From the NCBI GenBank assembly GCA_035758845.1, contig DASTVZ010000178.1:62001-126000 (forward strand): 64,000 nt of DNA, given 5' to 3'. This DNA is from JALZOC01 sp035758845 (GTDB lineage: Bacteria > Acidobacteriota > Vicinamibacteria > Vicinamibacterales > 2-12-FULL-66-21). Shown in pieces: positions 40,840 to 49,927 of the stretch. The notes below the pieces were generated by a model. That model was not told the origin of the DNA, made no database searches, and saw only the letters and a program-made list of their open reading frames with translations. The position numbers were made by a program, and so were the translations under genes. The first letter of the stretch is position 1. Each line of letters begins with the position of its first letter.

Positions 40840-40865
40840 TAGGGCGGGTCTTCAGACCCCGCCCG
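40840..40865. repeat. Short palindrome GGGCGGGTCT/AGACCCCGCCC
   Basis: Nearly perfect arms with a 2-base loop and one bulged C. The arm sequence is shared with the ends of the 74-bp element at 26615-26688. It lies just after the 3' end of the minus-strand lipoprotein gene at 40888. Confidence 0.6.
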
Positions 40866-40887
40866 ATCGCGCGTCAAAACACGGGCG

Positions 40888-41757
40888 CTACTTGGGCTCT
40901 ATGAACGCGTGGAAGACGCGGATTCCGAGTTCACGGACGTCCCCGCTTCCAGGACTGAATGTCCGATCGGTGTCGATCACCAGCTCCGTCATGTCGCCGT
41001 TGCCGAGCTGAGCTGCCGTAATCGGGAACGTCAAGAGCTTCCGCTCCCGGTTGTCCGCCGCGAACGTCGTCATGGTCTGGTCGCCAATCTTGAGCGTGAC
41101 CTTCTGCGGCGGAGTGAACAGGTCCGTCCGCGCGTCGAAGTCGAGGTAGAAGGTCGAATCTTTTTTCGGATTCTTGAAGGAGATGGTCGCTGTCTTCTTC
41201 GTCCACTGCCATTCCGACGCCGCGTTGTCGGTCGCGACTTCGGCCGGGTGCCAGCCATCCTTATAGATGAGGAAAATGTTTTCCGACTGCGGCTGCAGCT
41301 GGAATTTTGCAACGAGGTACTCCCGGCGCGACACCTGCTGGGCATTGAGCGCCAATCGGTTCGATGAGGCCCGGTCGTACAATCCCAGCCGCACCAGCGC
41401 CTCACCAATATAGGGATAGTTCGGCACGAAGACGGTGCGCGTGTACTCGACAGTCTGTCCGGGCTTCCACGTTGACGTCGAAGGGTTCGGCAGATGATCG
41501 TCGGTCCAGAGCAGTTCACCGGTCGGATCGAGCACGTGTACGAAGACCCAGTAGTCGGTGTTGAATTTCGCGTCCGGCGCAACCACGAACTTGTAGGTGA
41601 GCTTGACGGGACTCCCAATTGCGACCTTGTCGCGACTGAGCGTCAGCGATGGCGTCGCAACCGGCGGTTCGTTGTCCGCGTTTCGACTGCAGGAAATTGA
41701 CGCCGCAATCGCGATCGCCGCCGCGGCGGAAGTGAGCACAGAAACTCGTCTGGACAT
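40888..41757 (-). CDS. Conserved-looking lipoprotein of unknown function
   Basis: The 289-residue protein has a lipoprotein signal ending SISC (Cys about residue 23). The first half looks like an Ig-type beta domain (VKLTYKFVVAPDAKFNTDYW, VHVLDPTGELLWTDDH); the second half is another beta-rich domain with a ligand-binding-like pattern (FYLDFDARTDLFTPPQKVTL). I do not recognise a named family. It may bind carbohydrate or another envelope polymer. It is not in an obvious operon; the neighbour upstream is the divergent microcompartment gene. Confidence 0.75.
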   Translation of the reverse strand: MSRRVSVLTSAAAAIAIAASISCSRNADNEPPVATPSLTLSRDKVAIGSPVKLTYKFVVAPDAKFNTDYWVFVHVLDPTGELLWTDDHLPNPSTSTWKPGQTVEYTRTVFVPNYPYIGEALVRLGLYDRASSNRLALNAQQVSRREYLVAKFQLQPQSENIFLIYKDGWHPAEVATDNAASEWQWTKKTATISFKNPKKDSTFYLDFDARTDLFTPPQKVTLKIGDQTMTTFAADNRERKLLTFPITAAQLGNGDMTELVIDTDRTFSPGSGDVRELGIRVFHAFIEPK

Positions 41758-41929
41758 GAACTCTCGGTAAGCAGTAGCGGTCAGTAACGGGGGCGTCTGC
41801 AGGACTCCCTCATCAACAGGATCGTTGACAGGGGTCGCCGTTCCGCCGGGATTTCACAGAAGGCGAATGCTAACTTAGTTGTCCGAGCTACTGCAATATG
41901 TTACGTTCACGTCGTTCACGAGGAGACTA

Positions 41930-42220
41930 ATGCTCGAAGCGTTGGGAATGGTGGAAACCCGCGGACTAATCGGATCCATTGAAGCAGCTGACGCGATGGT
42001 CAAGGCTGCCAACGTGGTACTCGTTGGCAAGGAGTATATCGGTGCGGGGTATGTCACTGTCCTCGTGCGCGGCGACGTCGGCGCCGTCAAAGCGGCCACC
42101 GATGCCGGTGCGGCGGTCGCGCGCCGCGTCGGCGAGTTGATCTCGGTGCATGTAATTCCCCGACCGCACGCGGAAGTCGAAAAGATTCTCCCGAAACTCA
42201 AGGACGCGAAGGCGTCGTAA
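41930..42220 (+). CDS. Bacterial microcompartment shell protein (BMC-H)
   Basis: The 96 residues form one complete Pfam00936 BMC domain. EALGMVETRGLIGSIEAADA and VIPRPHAEVEKILP are the family's N- and C-terminal signatures, as in PduA, EutM and CcmK. Six copies tile a hexameric facet with a central pore. The chosen ATG follows AGGAG by 4 bases; the frame is open upstream but unlike a BMC protein. Its only BMC partner in the window is the next gene, 18 bases downstream. No BMC-P vertex or BMC-T protein was seen. Confidence 0.95.
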   Translation: MLEALGMVETRGLIGSIEAADAMVKAANVVLVGKEYIGAGYVTVLVRGDVGAVKAATDAGAAVARRVGELISVHVIPRPHAEVEKILPKLKDAKAS

Positions 42221-42238
42221 CCCTCTCGTCTGGCACGC

Positions 42239-44020
42239 ATGGCTCAGCCCACGGCCCAGACCGATCGCGATCTCAGCTCGATCAGCGAAGCCCGCTCGCT
42301 CGCACGGCGCGCAAAAGCAGCGGCTCCGGCTCTCGCCGAGTTTTCCCAGGAACAGATCGACAAGATTGTCGACGCGATGGCCGCCGCCGTAACGCCGCAC
42401 GCCGAGGCACTTGCCCGGCTGGCCCACGAGGAGACCGGCTACGGCGTCGTGTCCGACAAGGTCGAGAAGAACCTGTTCTCATCGCAGAAGGTCTACAGCT
42501 TCATCCGGCCGATGAAGACGGTCGGGGTCATCAGGCGGATCGACGACAGGAAGGTGATCGAGATTGCTGAACCATTCGGCGTGGTCGCCGCTATCGTTCC
42601 GTCGACGAACCCGACGTCGACAGCGATCTACAAGATCCTGATCTCGATAAAAGCGCGCTGTCCGATCGTCATCAGCCCCCACCCTGCTGCGGCACGCTGC
42701 ATCACGCGTGTCGCCGAGATCATGAACGACGCCGCGCGGTCGGCCGGCATGCCGGAAGGCTCGATCAATTGGATGACCACCGTCACCCTCGAGGGGACGC
42801 AGGAGCTGATGAAGGCGCGCGAGACGGCGGTCATCCTGGCAACCGGCGGAATGGGACTCGTTCGCGCCGCATACAGTGCGGGGAAACCTGCTTACGGGGT
42901 AGGTCCTGGGAACGCACCTGCTTACATCGAGTCCTCAGCCGATGTCCCGAAAGCCGTCCGCGACATCGTCACGGGCAAAACTTTTGATAACGGTCTCCTC
43001 TGTTCATCCGAGAACTCCGTCGTCTGCGACGCAGCTCTTGTCGAGGAAGTGAAGCGGCAGTTCGTCGCCAACGGCGCTCACTTCTTGTCGAGCGCAGAGA
43101 TCGACGCCGTGGGCCGCGTGCTCGTGACCCCGCAGCGTCTGCCGAATCCAAAGCTTGTCGGCAGGCCCGCCACCTACATCGCCCAACAGGCAGGTATCTC
43201 GGTGCCTGCGACCACACGCGTGCTGATCGCCGAGCTTGCCGGCGTCGGCCGCGATTACCCGTTGTCGATCGAAAAGCTCTGTCCCGTTCTCTCGTTCTAC
43301 GTCGTCCAGGACTGGCGCGACGGCTGCGAACGATGCAAGGAGATCCTCAGGTATGGCGGCATGGGCCACACGATGTCGATCCACTCGCGCAACGACGATG
43401 TGATCCTGCAGTTCGGATTGAAGAAGCCAGCCTACCGAATCGTCGTGAATACGCCAACGACACACGGATCGATCGGCCTTACGACGGGACTCGATCCGTC
43501 AATGACGCTCGGGTGCGGCGGATACGGCGGAAACATCACGTCCGATAACATCTCGCCGCGGCATCTCCTGAATATCAAGCGGCTGGCGTACGAGGTCACC
43601 CCGGCCGTGGTACGGCGGGACGCCGCAGCACCCGCCGGCGTGATGGCCTTGCCGAAAGCCCCCCAACCACCGCGTGAGCCAGGCGGCATTGCCGCCGCCC
43701 CTCTCGCCCGGAGAATTGATGAATTCCTCGCGAGCCGGGGCTACACACCGCCGCCGATCGCTCGCCGTGACCTCGCTCCGCCGTTGACCAGTCCATCGGC
43801 CGGTGGTAGCGACGTCGCGCCGGCGGCAGTTCCAAAGGATTCGCCCCCCGCGCCGCCGATCGTGCAAAAAGCGGCGGACTTCGTATGCGAAGACGACGTG
43901 CGTCAGGCAGTCCGACAGGGTCGCAAAATTGTGATTGGCGATCACACGATTATCACCCCCGCTGCCCGCGACCTCGCCGAAGCGCACCGCATCTTCGTCC
44001 AAGCGAGCTGGCCTCGCTGA
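42239..44020 (+). CDS. Microcompartment CoA-acylating aldehyde dehydrogenase with C-terminal extension
   Basis: This PduP/EutE-type enzyme would oxidise an aldehyde to acyl-CoA inside the microcompartment. The aldehyde dehydrogenase core spans about residues 15-460, with PSTNPTSTAIYK and the catalytic Cys255 in NGLLCSSENS. The protein has 593 residues against about 460-500 for PduP. The additional roughly 130 residues are Pro/Ala-rich, with an isolated amphipathic helix LARRIDEFLASRGY at about 489-502 and a terminal segment (548-593) containing KIVIGDHTIITPAARDLAE, which resembles a motif in EutT/EutQ-type proteins. The helix is a good candidate encapsulation peptide; the last segment is unassigned. 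Confidence 0.93.
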   Translation: MAQPTAQTDRDLSSISEARSLARRAKAAAPALAEFSQEQIDKIVDAMAAAVTPHAEALARLAHEETGYGVVSDKVEKNLFSSQKVYSFIRPMKTVGVIRRIDDRKVIEIAEPFGVVAAIVPSTNPTSTAIYKILISIKARCPIVISPHPAAARCITRVAEIMNDAARSAGMPEGSINWMTTVTLEGTQELMKARETAVILATGGMGLVRAAYSAGKPAYGVGPGNAPAYIESSADVPKAVRDIVTGKTFDNGLLCSSENSVVCDAALVEEVKRQFVANGAHFLSSAEIDAVGRVLVTPQRLPNPKLVGRPATYIAQQAGISVPATTRVLIAELAGVGRDYPLSIEKLCPVLSFYVVQDWRDGCERCKEILRYGGMGHTMSIHSRNDDVILQFGLKKPAYRIVVNTPTTHGSIGLTTGLDPSMTLGCGGYGGNITSDNISPRHLLNIKRLAYEVTPAVVRRDAAAPAGVMALPKAPQPPREPGGIAAAPLARRIDEFLASRGYTPPPIARRDLAPPLTSPSAGGSDVAPAAVPKDSPPAPPIVQKAADFVCEDDVRQAVRQGRKIVIGDHTIITPAARDLAEAHRIFVQASWPR

Positions 44021-44315
44021 TCACAATTTTGGCTGTTATTGTTGAGCGTGTTGGAGTTAAGGTTGACCTCGGCCTGAGGTGGATGTTATTCTTTTTGCCC
44101 CAGCAATTCGTCGGGCTCCTCGGCTTACTGTTTTTGCCCGGTTATCGCAAAAACGTGGGCCGCGTTGGCATCGGTCGACTATCGACGTGAGCGGCCGGAG
44201 CCGGGCAGGGAACCAGACCCACCGGGAGGTGGCGCTGGGGGCGACCTCTTCAGGGCCCCCGGCTTGCAGTTCAGATTCGCGCAAGTCCGGAAGTCCTTGA
44301 GGGGGAGCACCCAGC
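44021..44315 (+). promoter_or_regulatory. Promoter and long structured leader of the MltD-like gene
   Basis: TTGACC (44063-44068) with TTATTC (44086-44091) or TATTCT (44087-44092) at 17-18 bases gives a good promoter, leaving a leader of over 200 bases. It holds a 9-bp hairpin at 44234-44263 (GCTGGGGGC with GCCCCCGGC, one G-T pair) and a smaller CCACC/GGTGG hairpin just before it. GAGGGGGAG near 44300 is the likely ribosome-binding site. I recognised no known riboswitch and no tRNA or SRP RNA. Confidence 0.45.
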
Positions 44316-46013
44316 ATGACGACTCGTACATGGTGGCCCGTTGCGACAACCGTAGTTTTTCTGGCAACCGCGTGCAGCTCGAACCCTAAGCCTAAGGCCC
44401 AGACACCGGCAGTCCCAGTACAGGTCAAGCCGTCGGCGCCTCCCGTCGCCGTTCCTCCTCCGCCGGACCCGATCGCCTCTCTGATCGCAACCTCCCAGTC
44501 TCATTTCGAGGCCGGCGAGCGGGAGCTGAATGTTGGACACCTGGAAAAGGCGCGGGCGGAGTTCGATCGTGCGGTCGATCTCCTTCTCGAGTCCCCGTAC
44601 GGTGCGAGAACCGACGCGCGCCTGCGCGACCATTTCGATCGACTCGTCGATCGGATCAACGCGTACGAAATTACGGCGCTCCGCCAGGGAGACGGGTTCG
44701 TTGAAAAGAAGGAAGAGCCAGCGTCGATCGATGCGGTGCTCGACATGGCGACCGTGCCCAAGCCTGAAGCGGCCCCGCACACAACCGAGGCGGTTAAAGA
44801 AGACCTCGCGGCCACCGAGCACGACATTCCGATTCCGCAGAACTCACGCGTGCTCCAGTACGTCGAGCTGTTTCAGGGCCGGTTGCGCGACTTCATCCAG
44901 GATGGTCTGACCCGCGGCACACAGTACCTGCCGATGATTCAGAGGGTCTTCCGCGCCGAAGGGCTTCCACTCGATCTCGCGTACATCCCGATCATCGAAA
45001 GCGGCTTCAAACCGAACGCGGTGTCCAGAGCCAAGGCCAAGGGTCCATGGCAGTTCATGAAGGCGACCGCGCTCGAAAACGGCCTGCACCACGATTGGTA
45101 CATCGATGAGCGGTCGGATCCGGAGAAAGCGACGGTCGCGGCCGCAAAGTACCTGAAGACTCTGAACAAGATCTTCGACGGCGACTGGAATCTCGTGCTC
45201 GCCGCGTACAACGGTGGCCCCGGCCGCGTGCAGAGGGCGATGAAGCGCGCCGGCAAGGAAGACTTCTGGGAGCTGTCAAAGTCGACGAAGTACCTTCCTC
45301 GAGAGACGCGCGAATACGTGCCCCTGATTCTTGCCGCGATCATCGTGGCGAAGAACCCCGTGCAGTATGGGTTCGACATCGTGGCAAGCGACCCGGTATC
45401 GTACGACAAGGTGGTCGTTCCGCGCGCGATCGATCTCCGGCGGGTCGCCGAGTGGACCGGCTCGTCGATCGACGAGATTCAAGCGCTGAATCCGCAGCTT
45501 CGACGTTGGACAACGCCGGTCAAGTATCCGACGTTCGAACTGAAAGTACCCGAAGGCACCGGCGACAAATTCGAGGCGCGCCTGGCGGATGCGACACCGG
45601 CCGACTTCAACGCGCTGAAGTGGTACACGGTCAAGAGCGGCGACACGCTGTCGACCATTGCACGCAAGCTTGGCGTCAGCCGCACCGATCTTGCTGAAGC
45701 GAATGGTCTGTCGGTGAAGTCGCGGGTCCGTGGTGGGCAAGACTTGATCATCCCTCGCGCACCGGCGACGCTGCTGGCGTCGCGCACCGAACGAACCGCG
45801 CCTGTCGAACTGGCTTCGCGGCCAGTAAGTGGCACGGCAACAATCACGGATGCGCCGTCGCACAGCCGGACGATCGTGTATAAGGTCAAGCGGGGCGACA
45901 CGCTGTCTTCGATCGCTGACCTGTTCGACACCTCCGTCGCCAAGCTCAAAAGCTGGAACCAGCTTCGTGGCAACTCGCTGGCAATCGGTACGCGTTTGAA
46001 GATTGTCCGGTAG
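44316..46013 (+). CDS. Membrane-bound lytic transglycosylase MltD-like, with LysM repeats
   Basis: The 565-residue lipoprotein (signal ending LATAC, Cys20) has a Pro-rich tether, a helical TPR-like stretch (about 55-130), a GH23 transglycosylase domain at about 195-345 with catalytic Glu228 in IPIIESGFKPNA and GPWQFMKATAL, a short linker domain, and two LysM peptidoglycan-binding repeats near 435-480 and 520-565 (YTVKSGDTLSTIARKLGVS and YKVKRGDTLSSIADLF). It cleaves glycan strands from the outer membrane. The order matches MltD. It stands alone behind an unusually long leader. Confidence 0.94.
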   Translation: MTTRTWWPVATTVVFLATACSSNPKPKAQTPAVPVQVKPSAPPVAVPPPPDPIASLIATSQSHFEAGERELNVGHLEKARAEFDRAVDLLLESPYGARTDARLRDHFDRLVDRINAYEITALRQGDGFVEKKEEPASIDAVLDMATVPKPEAAPHTTEAVKEDLAATEHDIPIPQNSRVLQYVELFQGRLRDFIQDGLTRGTQYLPMIQRVFRAEGLPLDLAYIPIIESGFKPNAVSRAKAKGPWQFMKATALENGLHHDWYIDERSDPEKATVAAAKYLKTLNKIFDGDWNLVLAAYNGGPGRVQRAMKRAGKEDFWELSKSTKYLPRETREYVPLILAAIIVAKNPVQYGFDIVASDPVSYDKVVVPRAIDLRRVAEWTGSSIDEIQALNPQLRRWTTPVKYPTFELKVPEGTGDKFEARLADATPADFNALKWYTVKSGDTLSTIARKLGVSRTDLAEANGLSVKSRVRGGQDLIIPRAPATLLASRTERTAPVELASRPVSGTATITDAPSHSRTIVYKVKRGDTLSSIADLFDTSVAKLKSWNQLRGNSLAIGTRLKIVR

Positions 46014-46146
46014 AGCGCTGTAATTCGGGTCGCGGTTTCTGCGATTCGGCGCGTGCGAGCGCACCGCAGAAACCGCAATCCTTCACCCATCTCCCGCAAA
46101 ATCTCCAATAAGTCCACCCGTCGTCCGGCTTGCATCACGACAATCG

Positions 46147-47652
46147 GTGCTTGCGTGCGTTCGGACGGCTGCCGTGTTCGGCATCGAAGCGTCCACCGTG
46201 GACGTGGAAGTGGACGTGTCGTTCGGCCTTCCCGGCTTTACGATGGTCGGCCTTCCGGATCCATCCGTGCGCGAGAGTCGCGATCGCGTCCGCAGCGCGA
46301 TTCGAAATTCCGGTTTCGAATTCCCTGAACATCGCGTCACCGTAAACCTTGCACCGGCAGACATCCGAAAGGCCGGCTCCTCATTCGATCTGCCGATTGC
46401 CCTCGGCATATTGGCGGCCAGCGGTGTCCTGAGTCGACGTCACGTCGACGATGTGTTGCTGCTCGGAGAACTGTCTCTCGACGGCGGGATTCATTCGGCG
46501 CGGGGCGTGCTTCCGATTGCCGCTGCGGCGCGTCGGCAGCGCTTCAATGGCCTCCTGCTGCCGCGCCCGAACCGTGCCGAAGCGGCCGTTGTCGAGGGGC
46601 TCCAGTTGTATGCAGTCCGGTCGCTCCACGAAGCCGTCGGCGCGCTGAACGATCCGGCGGCGTTTCGCGCACGAGTCGACACTGACAGTGATCGGCCTCT
46701 TCCACCCTCAGCGAGGCACGATGGCGACTTCGCCGACGTCCAGGGGCAGGCGCTTGCTCGTCGCGCGCTGGAGATCGCGGCAGCAGGCGGACACAACACA
46801 CTGATGATCGGTCCGCCTGGGTCGGGCAAGACGATGATGGCGCGCCGCGTCGCTGGAGTCCTTCCCGCACTCGTGTTCGATGAAGCACTGGAGGTGACGT
46901 CGATCCATTCGGTCGCCGGGCTGGTCGGTGCCGGACATGGACTCATGACCGAGCGCCCCTTTCGCGCACCGCACCACACGATCTCAGACGTTGCGCTGGT
47001 TGGCGGCGGACAGAATCCCCGTCCGGGCGAAATCAGTCTCGCGCATCACGGCGTGCTCTTTCTCGACGAAATGGCGGAGTTCAACCGGAGTGTCCTCGAA
47101 GTGTTGCGACAACCTCTCGAGGAGGGTTGCGTTCGAATCGCTCGCGCTGTGCGGACGGTTTCCTTTCCCGCTCGCTTCATGTTGATTGGCGCGATGAATC
47201 CCTGTCCGTGCGGATTTCACGGCGACGAGTCACGACCATGCCGTTGTACGCCGCTGCAGATCGGTCGCTACGCCTCGCGGTTGTCCGGTCCACTCCGCGA
47301 TCGCATGGACCTGACCGTTGCGGTCGCCGCGCTGCCGGCGCGCGAACTCTCGGCTGCCGCGGCCAGCGAATCGTCGGCCGCGATTCGCGCCCGTGTCGAG
47401 GCTGCGCGACGCTGCCAGATGTCGCGTGATGGAACGCTCAACGCGCGGCTGCAAGGCCGTCTGCTGCGGACACGAACACCACTCGATCGAGAAGCGCGAC
47501 GGATCTTCGAAACGGCATTGACGCGCCTGGCGCTGACCGCGCGCGGACACGATCGGGTATTACGAGTCGCGCGAACGATCGCGGATCTCGAGGGTGGTGA
47601 TGGAATTCAGGCACACCACGTCGGTGAGGCACTTCAGTTCCGTGGTGAATGA
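46147..47652 (+). CDS. comM: YifB/ComM family Mg-chelatase-like AAA+ ATPase
   Basis: ComM is a hexameric helicase that promotes branch migration during natural transformation. The 501 residues have the N-terminal ChlI/Lon-like domain (FGLPGFTMVGLPDPSVRES), an AAA+ core with Walker A GPPGSGKTMMARR and Walker B GVLFLDEMAEF, the GAMNPCPCGFHGD zinc-like motif, and the C-terminal Mg-chelatase domain. All are intact and of normal length. The GTG at 46147 gives MLACVRTAAVFGIEA, typical for the family. A transformation role would agree with the nearby pilus-like operon, but YifB proteins are also found without competence. Confidence 0.93.
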   Translation: MLACVRTAAVFGIEASTVDVEVDVSFGLPGFTMVGLPDPSVRESRDRVRSAIRNSGFEFPEHRVTVNLAPADIRKAGSSFDLPIALGILAASGVLSRRHVDDVLLLGELSLDGGIHSARGVLPIAAAARRQRFNGLLLPRPNRAEAAVVEGLQLYAVRSLHEAVGALNDPAAFRARVDTDSDRPLPPSARHDGDFADVQGQALARRALEIAAAGGHNTLMIGPPGSGKTMMARRVAGVLPALVFDEALEVTSIHSVAGLVGAGHGLMTERPFRAPHHTISDVALVGGGQNPRPGEISLAHHGVLFLDEMAEFNRSVLEVLRQPLEEGCVRIARAVRTVSFPARFMLIGAMNPCPCGFHGDESRPCRCTPLQIGRYASRLSGPLRDRMDLTVAVAALPARELSAAAASESSAAIRARVEAARRCQMSRDGTLNARLQGRLLRTRTPLDREARRIFETALTRLALTARGHDRVLRVARTIADLEGGDGIQAHHVGEALQFRGE

Positions 47653-47662
47653 ATAATGCGTT

Positions 47663-49927
47663 CTACTTGGTCTCTTCGAGCGCCTTTCGCGCGTCATCGG
47701 CCCCGTTGAAGTCAGATTTCAACGCCAGTGCCCGCTTCAGCGCAGCACGCCCCTCGGCGTCGTTTCCCCGTTTCAACTGCGCAAGACCAAGATGGTATTG
47801 GTATACGGGATTGTTGGGCGACTTGTTTGCCGCGCGCTCGAAGGCACCGATTGCGTGCTGCAGGAGTCCCTTGCGGTAGTAGATCCAGCCGAGCGTATCT
47901 TCCGACTCTGGGCGCTTGAGTTGCGCCTGCGCAACCGTCGCCAGTTTCAGCGCTTCTTCGAGGCGGTCGTCTTCGGCGTAGATCCACGCGAGATTGTTGG
48001 CCGCAACGCCGGCGTTCGGATCCAGACCGAGGGCTCGCTGGTACTGCTGCTGCGCGCCGTCGCGATCCCCACGCGCTTCGTGAATCATTCCCACGAGAGT
48101 CAACGCTCCGGCTGGCGCCGGCGACCGAGCTGCCAGCGCCTGATACTCCGAAAGAGCCCGATCCATCTGACCGTTCGCCATTGCAATTCGTCCGAGCAGA
48201 TCGTACGCATCCAGCTGCGAGGGATCTGCGGTGACGACGTTGCGCAGCGTCTGCTCGGCTTCCGCCTTCTGACCAGCCGCCAATGCCACACGCGCCGAGA
48301 GGATCTTCAATCGCGGATCGTCGGGCGATTGCTGCTGTCGTGCGGCGACACGCGCCCGCGCCGCAGCGACGTTCCGCTGTGCAATATCGACGGTGACGAG
48401 CCCGACGAGCGGGTCATACGCGTCAGGCGCAAGGCGAGCCGCGTCTTCGAACGACTTCTGCGCTGAGGGCAGCTGATTGCTCTGAAGCGCCAGCCATCCA
48501 CGTTCAACATGGAGAGGAGCCGCGTTGGGATTACGCGATATCCGCGACGTCAACTCCCGTTCTGCGCGCGAGAGGTTCCCTTGGGCACGAAGGCTGCGCG
48601 ACATCAGCACGGCGGCATCGAGATCATCCGGGCGTTGACGCGAAACCTCTTCCGCTGATTCGAGCGCCTGGGCGGTTTCGCCGCGGGCGAGGTGAAGGCG
48701 CGCCAGCTGCAGGCGCGCGACTGCGGCGCGAGGATTGAGCTTGAGAACATTCTGGAAGGCCGCCTCTGCCGCGCTCGGATCGTTTCGAGCGACCGCCGTC
48801 AACCCGAGTGTGTACTGCGCGGCAACGGAGCCGGCGGCGAACTTCACCGCTTCCTGTGCCTCCTTGGCAGCCTCGTCAGGTTTGTTGTCCATGAGAAGCA
48901 TGCGCGACTTGGCGATCCGGGCTTCCGCAAACTTCGGGCTTTCCTGAATGGCTCGATCGACGATCTTGTATGCCTCGGGTTTGTGTCCAACCGAATATTC
49001 GATCGCCGCAATTCGCAGGGTCGCGGCGCGCGCGTCGGTCTTTTCCGATCCGGACTCGACCGCACGCAATATCGCCACGGCCTTGTCGCGATCTCCGACA
49101 CCCGTGTAATAGTCGCCGAGCGCCAGTTGGCCGCCGGGTTCGCCGGCGAGGGCCTTGAAGTGCGGCTCCGCCTCGGCGATGCGACGGGTCGAGAGATATA
49201 GAAGCGCGAGCGTGCGATGGATGTCGCTATTGTTGCTGTCGATGGTGAGCGCAGTCTGTAGCGTCCGTTCAGTGGCACTCGTGTCGCCACTTGCCCACTG
49301 AAAATTGGCCAGCGCAAGGCGCGCGTCAACGGAACGCGGCGCGAGATCGACAGCCTTCTGAAAGGCCGCGGCGGCCTCGGCACGAGTACCGGCGCGGAAC
49401 TGCACCGCCCCCAGAGCGGTCCACGCCGGCGCGTACGACGGATCGAGACTGATCGCCTGCTCGATCTGCTTGATCGCCTTGTCGATTTGGTTCAATCCCG
49501 CCAGTGCGTTCCCGAGAAGAATGTTCGCCGCGGCACTCTCCGGCGTCGCTGTCAACGCGAGGTCGGCGCGATCTCGTGCGGCCTCGAATTCGCCGGCGGC
49601 AAGGAGCAGCGTGCCGGCCTTGACCTGCGCGTCGGTGTTCGACACGTCGAGATCGCCGGTGCGCGCGTACTCCCGATAGGCGTTGATGGCATCGCCTTGC
49701 AGCTCGTACGCCTTGGCAAGTTTGTAGTGCGCTTCGGCCCACTCGGGTCTCGCCTGCACAGCCCGCTTGTATTCGATCAGGCCACGGTTGGTTTCGTGCT
49801 TCGCCATGTACGCGTCGCCGCGAGCGACGTACGTCTGGGCTTTCGCTTTGGGATCGCGCGTGCACGCGCCAACCCACAGCAACACGATTGCGACGATACA
49901 CGCCAAGGCCTTCGCAAGCTGTCTCAT
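47663..49927 (-). CDS. TPR-repeat lipoprotein of the PEP-CTERM/exosortase system (PrsT-like)
   Basis: The 754-residue protein has a lipoprotein signal ending WVGAC and then about 18-20 tandem TPR units to the end (for example AKAQTYVARGDAYMAKHE, AYREYARTGDLDVSN). Such long TPR lipoproteins accompany exosortase in EPS-linked loci and have been named PrsT; they probably scaffold envelope export or polysaccharide assembly. Its ATG overlaps the epsI stop by 4 bases, which ties it to the exosortase genes. It is somewhat shorter than the roughly 900 residues I recall for PrsT. Confidence 0.85.
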   Translation of the reverse strand: MRQLAKALACIVAIVLLWVGACTRDPKAKAQTYVARGDAYMAKHETNRGLIEYKRAVQARPEWAEAHYKLAKAYELQGDAINAYREYARTGDLDVSNTDAQVKAGTLLLAAGEFEAARDRADLALTATPESAAANILLGNALAGLNQIDKAIKQIEQAISLDPSYAPAWTALGAVQFRAGTRAEAAAAFQKAVDLAPRSVDARLALANFQWASGDTSATERTLQTALTIDSNNSDIHRTLALLYLSTRRIAEAEPHFKALAGEPGGQLALGDYYTGVGDRDKAVAILRAVESGSEKTDARAATLRIAAIEYSVGHKPEAYKIVDRAIQESPKFAEARIAKSRMLLMDNKPDEAAKEAQEAVKFAAGSVAAQYTLGLTAVARNDPSAAEAAFQNVLKLNPRAAVARLQLARLHLARGETAQALESAEEVSRQRPDDLDAAVLMSRSLRAQGNLSRAERELTSRISRNPNAAPLHVERGWLALQSNQLPSAQKSFEDAARLAPDAYDPLVGLVTVDIAQRNVAAARARVAARQQQSPDDPRLKILSARVALAAGQKAEAEQTLRNVVTADPSQLDAYDLLGRIAMANGQMDRALSEYQALAARSPAPAGALTLVGMIHEARGDRDGAQQQYQRALGLDPNAGVAANNLAWIYAEDDRLEEALKLATVAQAQLKRPESEDTLGWIYYRKGLLQHAIGAFERAANKSPNNPVYQYHLGLAQLKRGNDAEGRAALKRALALKSDFNGADDARKALEETK

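Noticed and set aside
44079..44300. 73-codon reading frame in the leader of the MltD-like gene
   Set aside because: Composition is typical of random GC-rich DNA, there is no ribosome-binding site, and it overlaps the hairpin region.
44100..44315. tRNA, SRP RNA or 6S RNA in the leader of the MltD-like gene
   Set aside because: No cloverleaf or acceptor end, the SRP core GGTCAGG is missing, and the paired region is too short for 6S.
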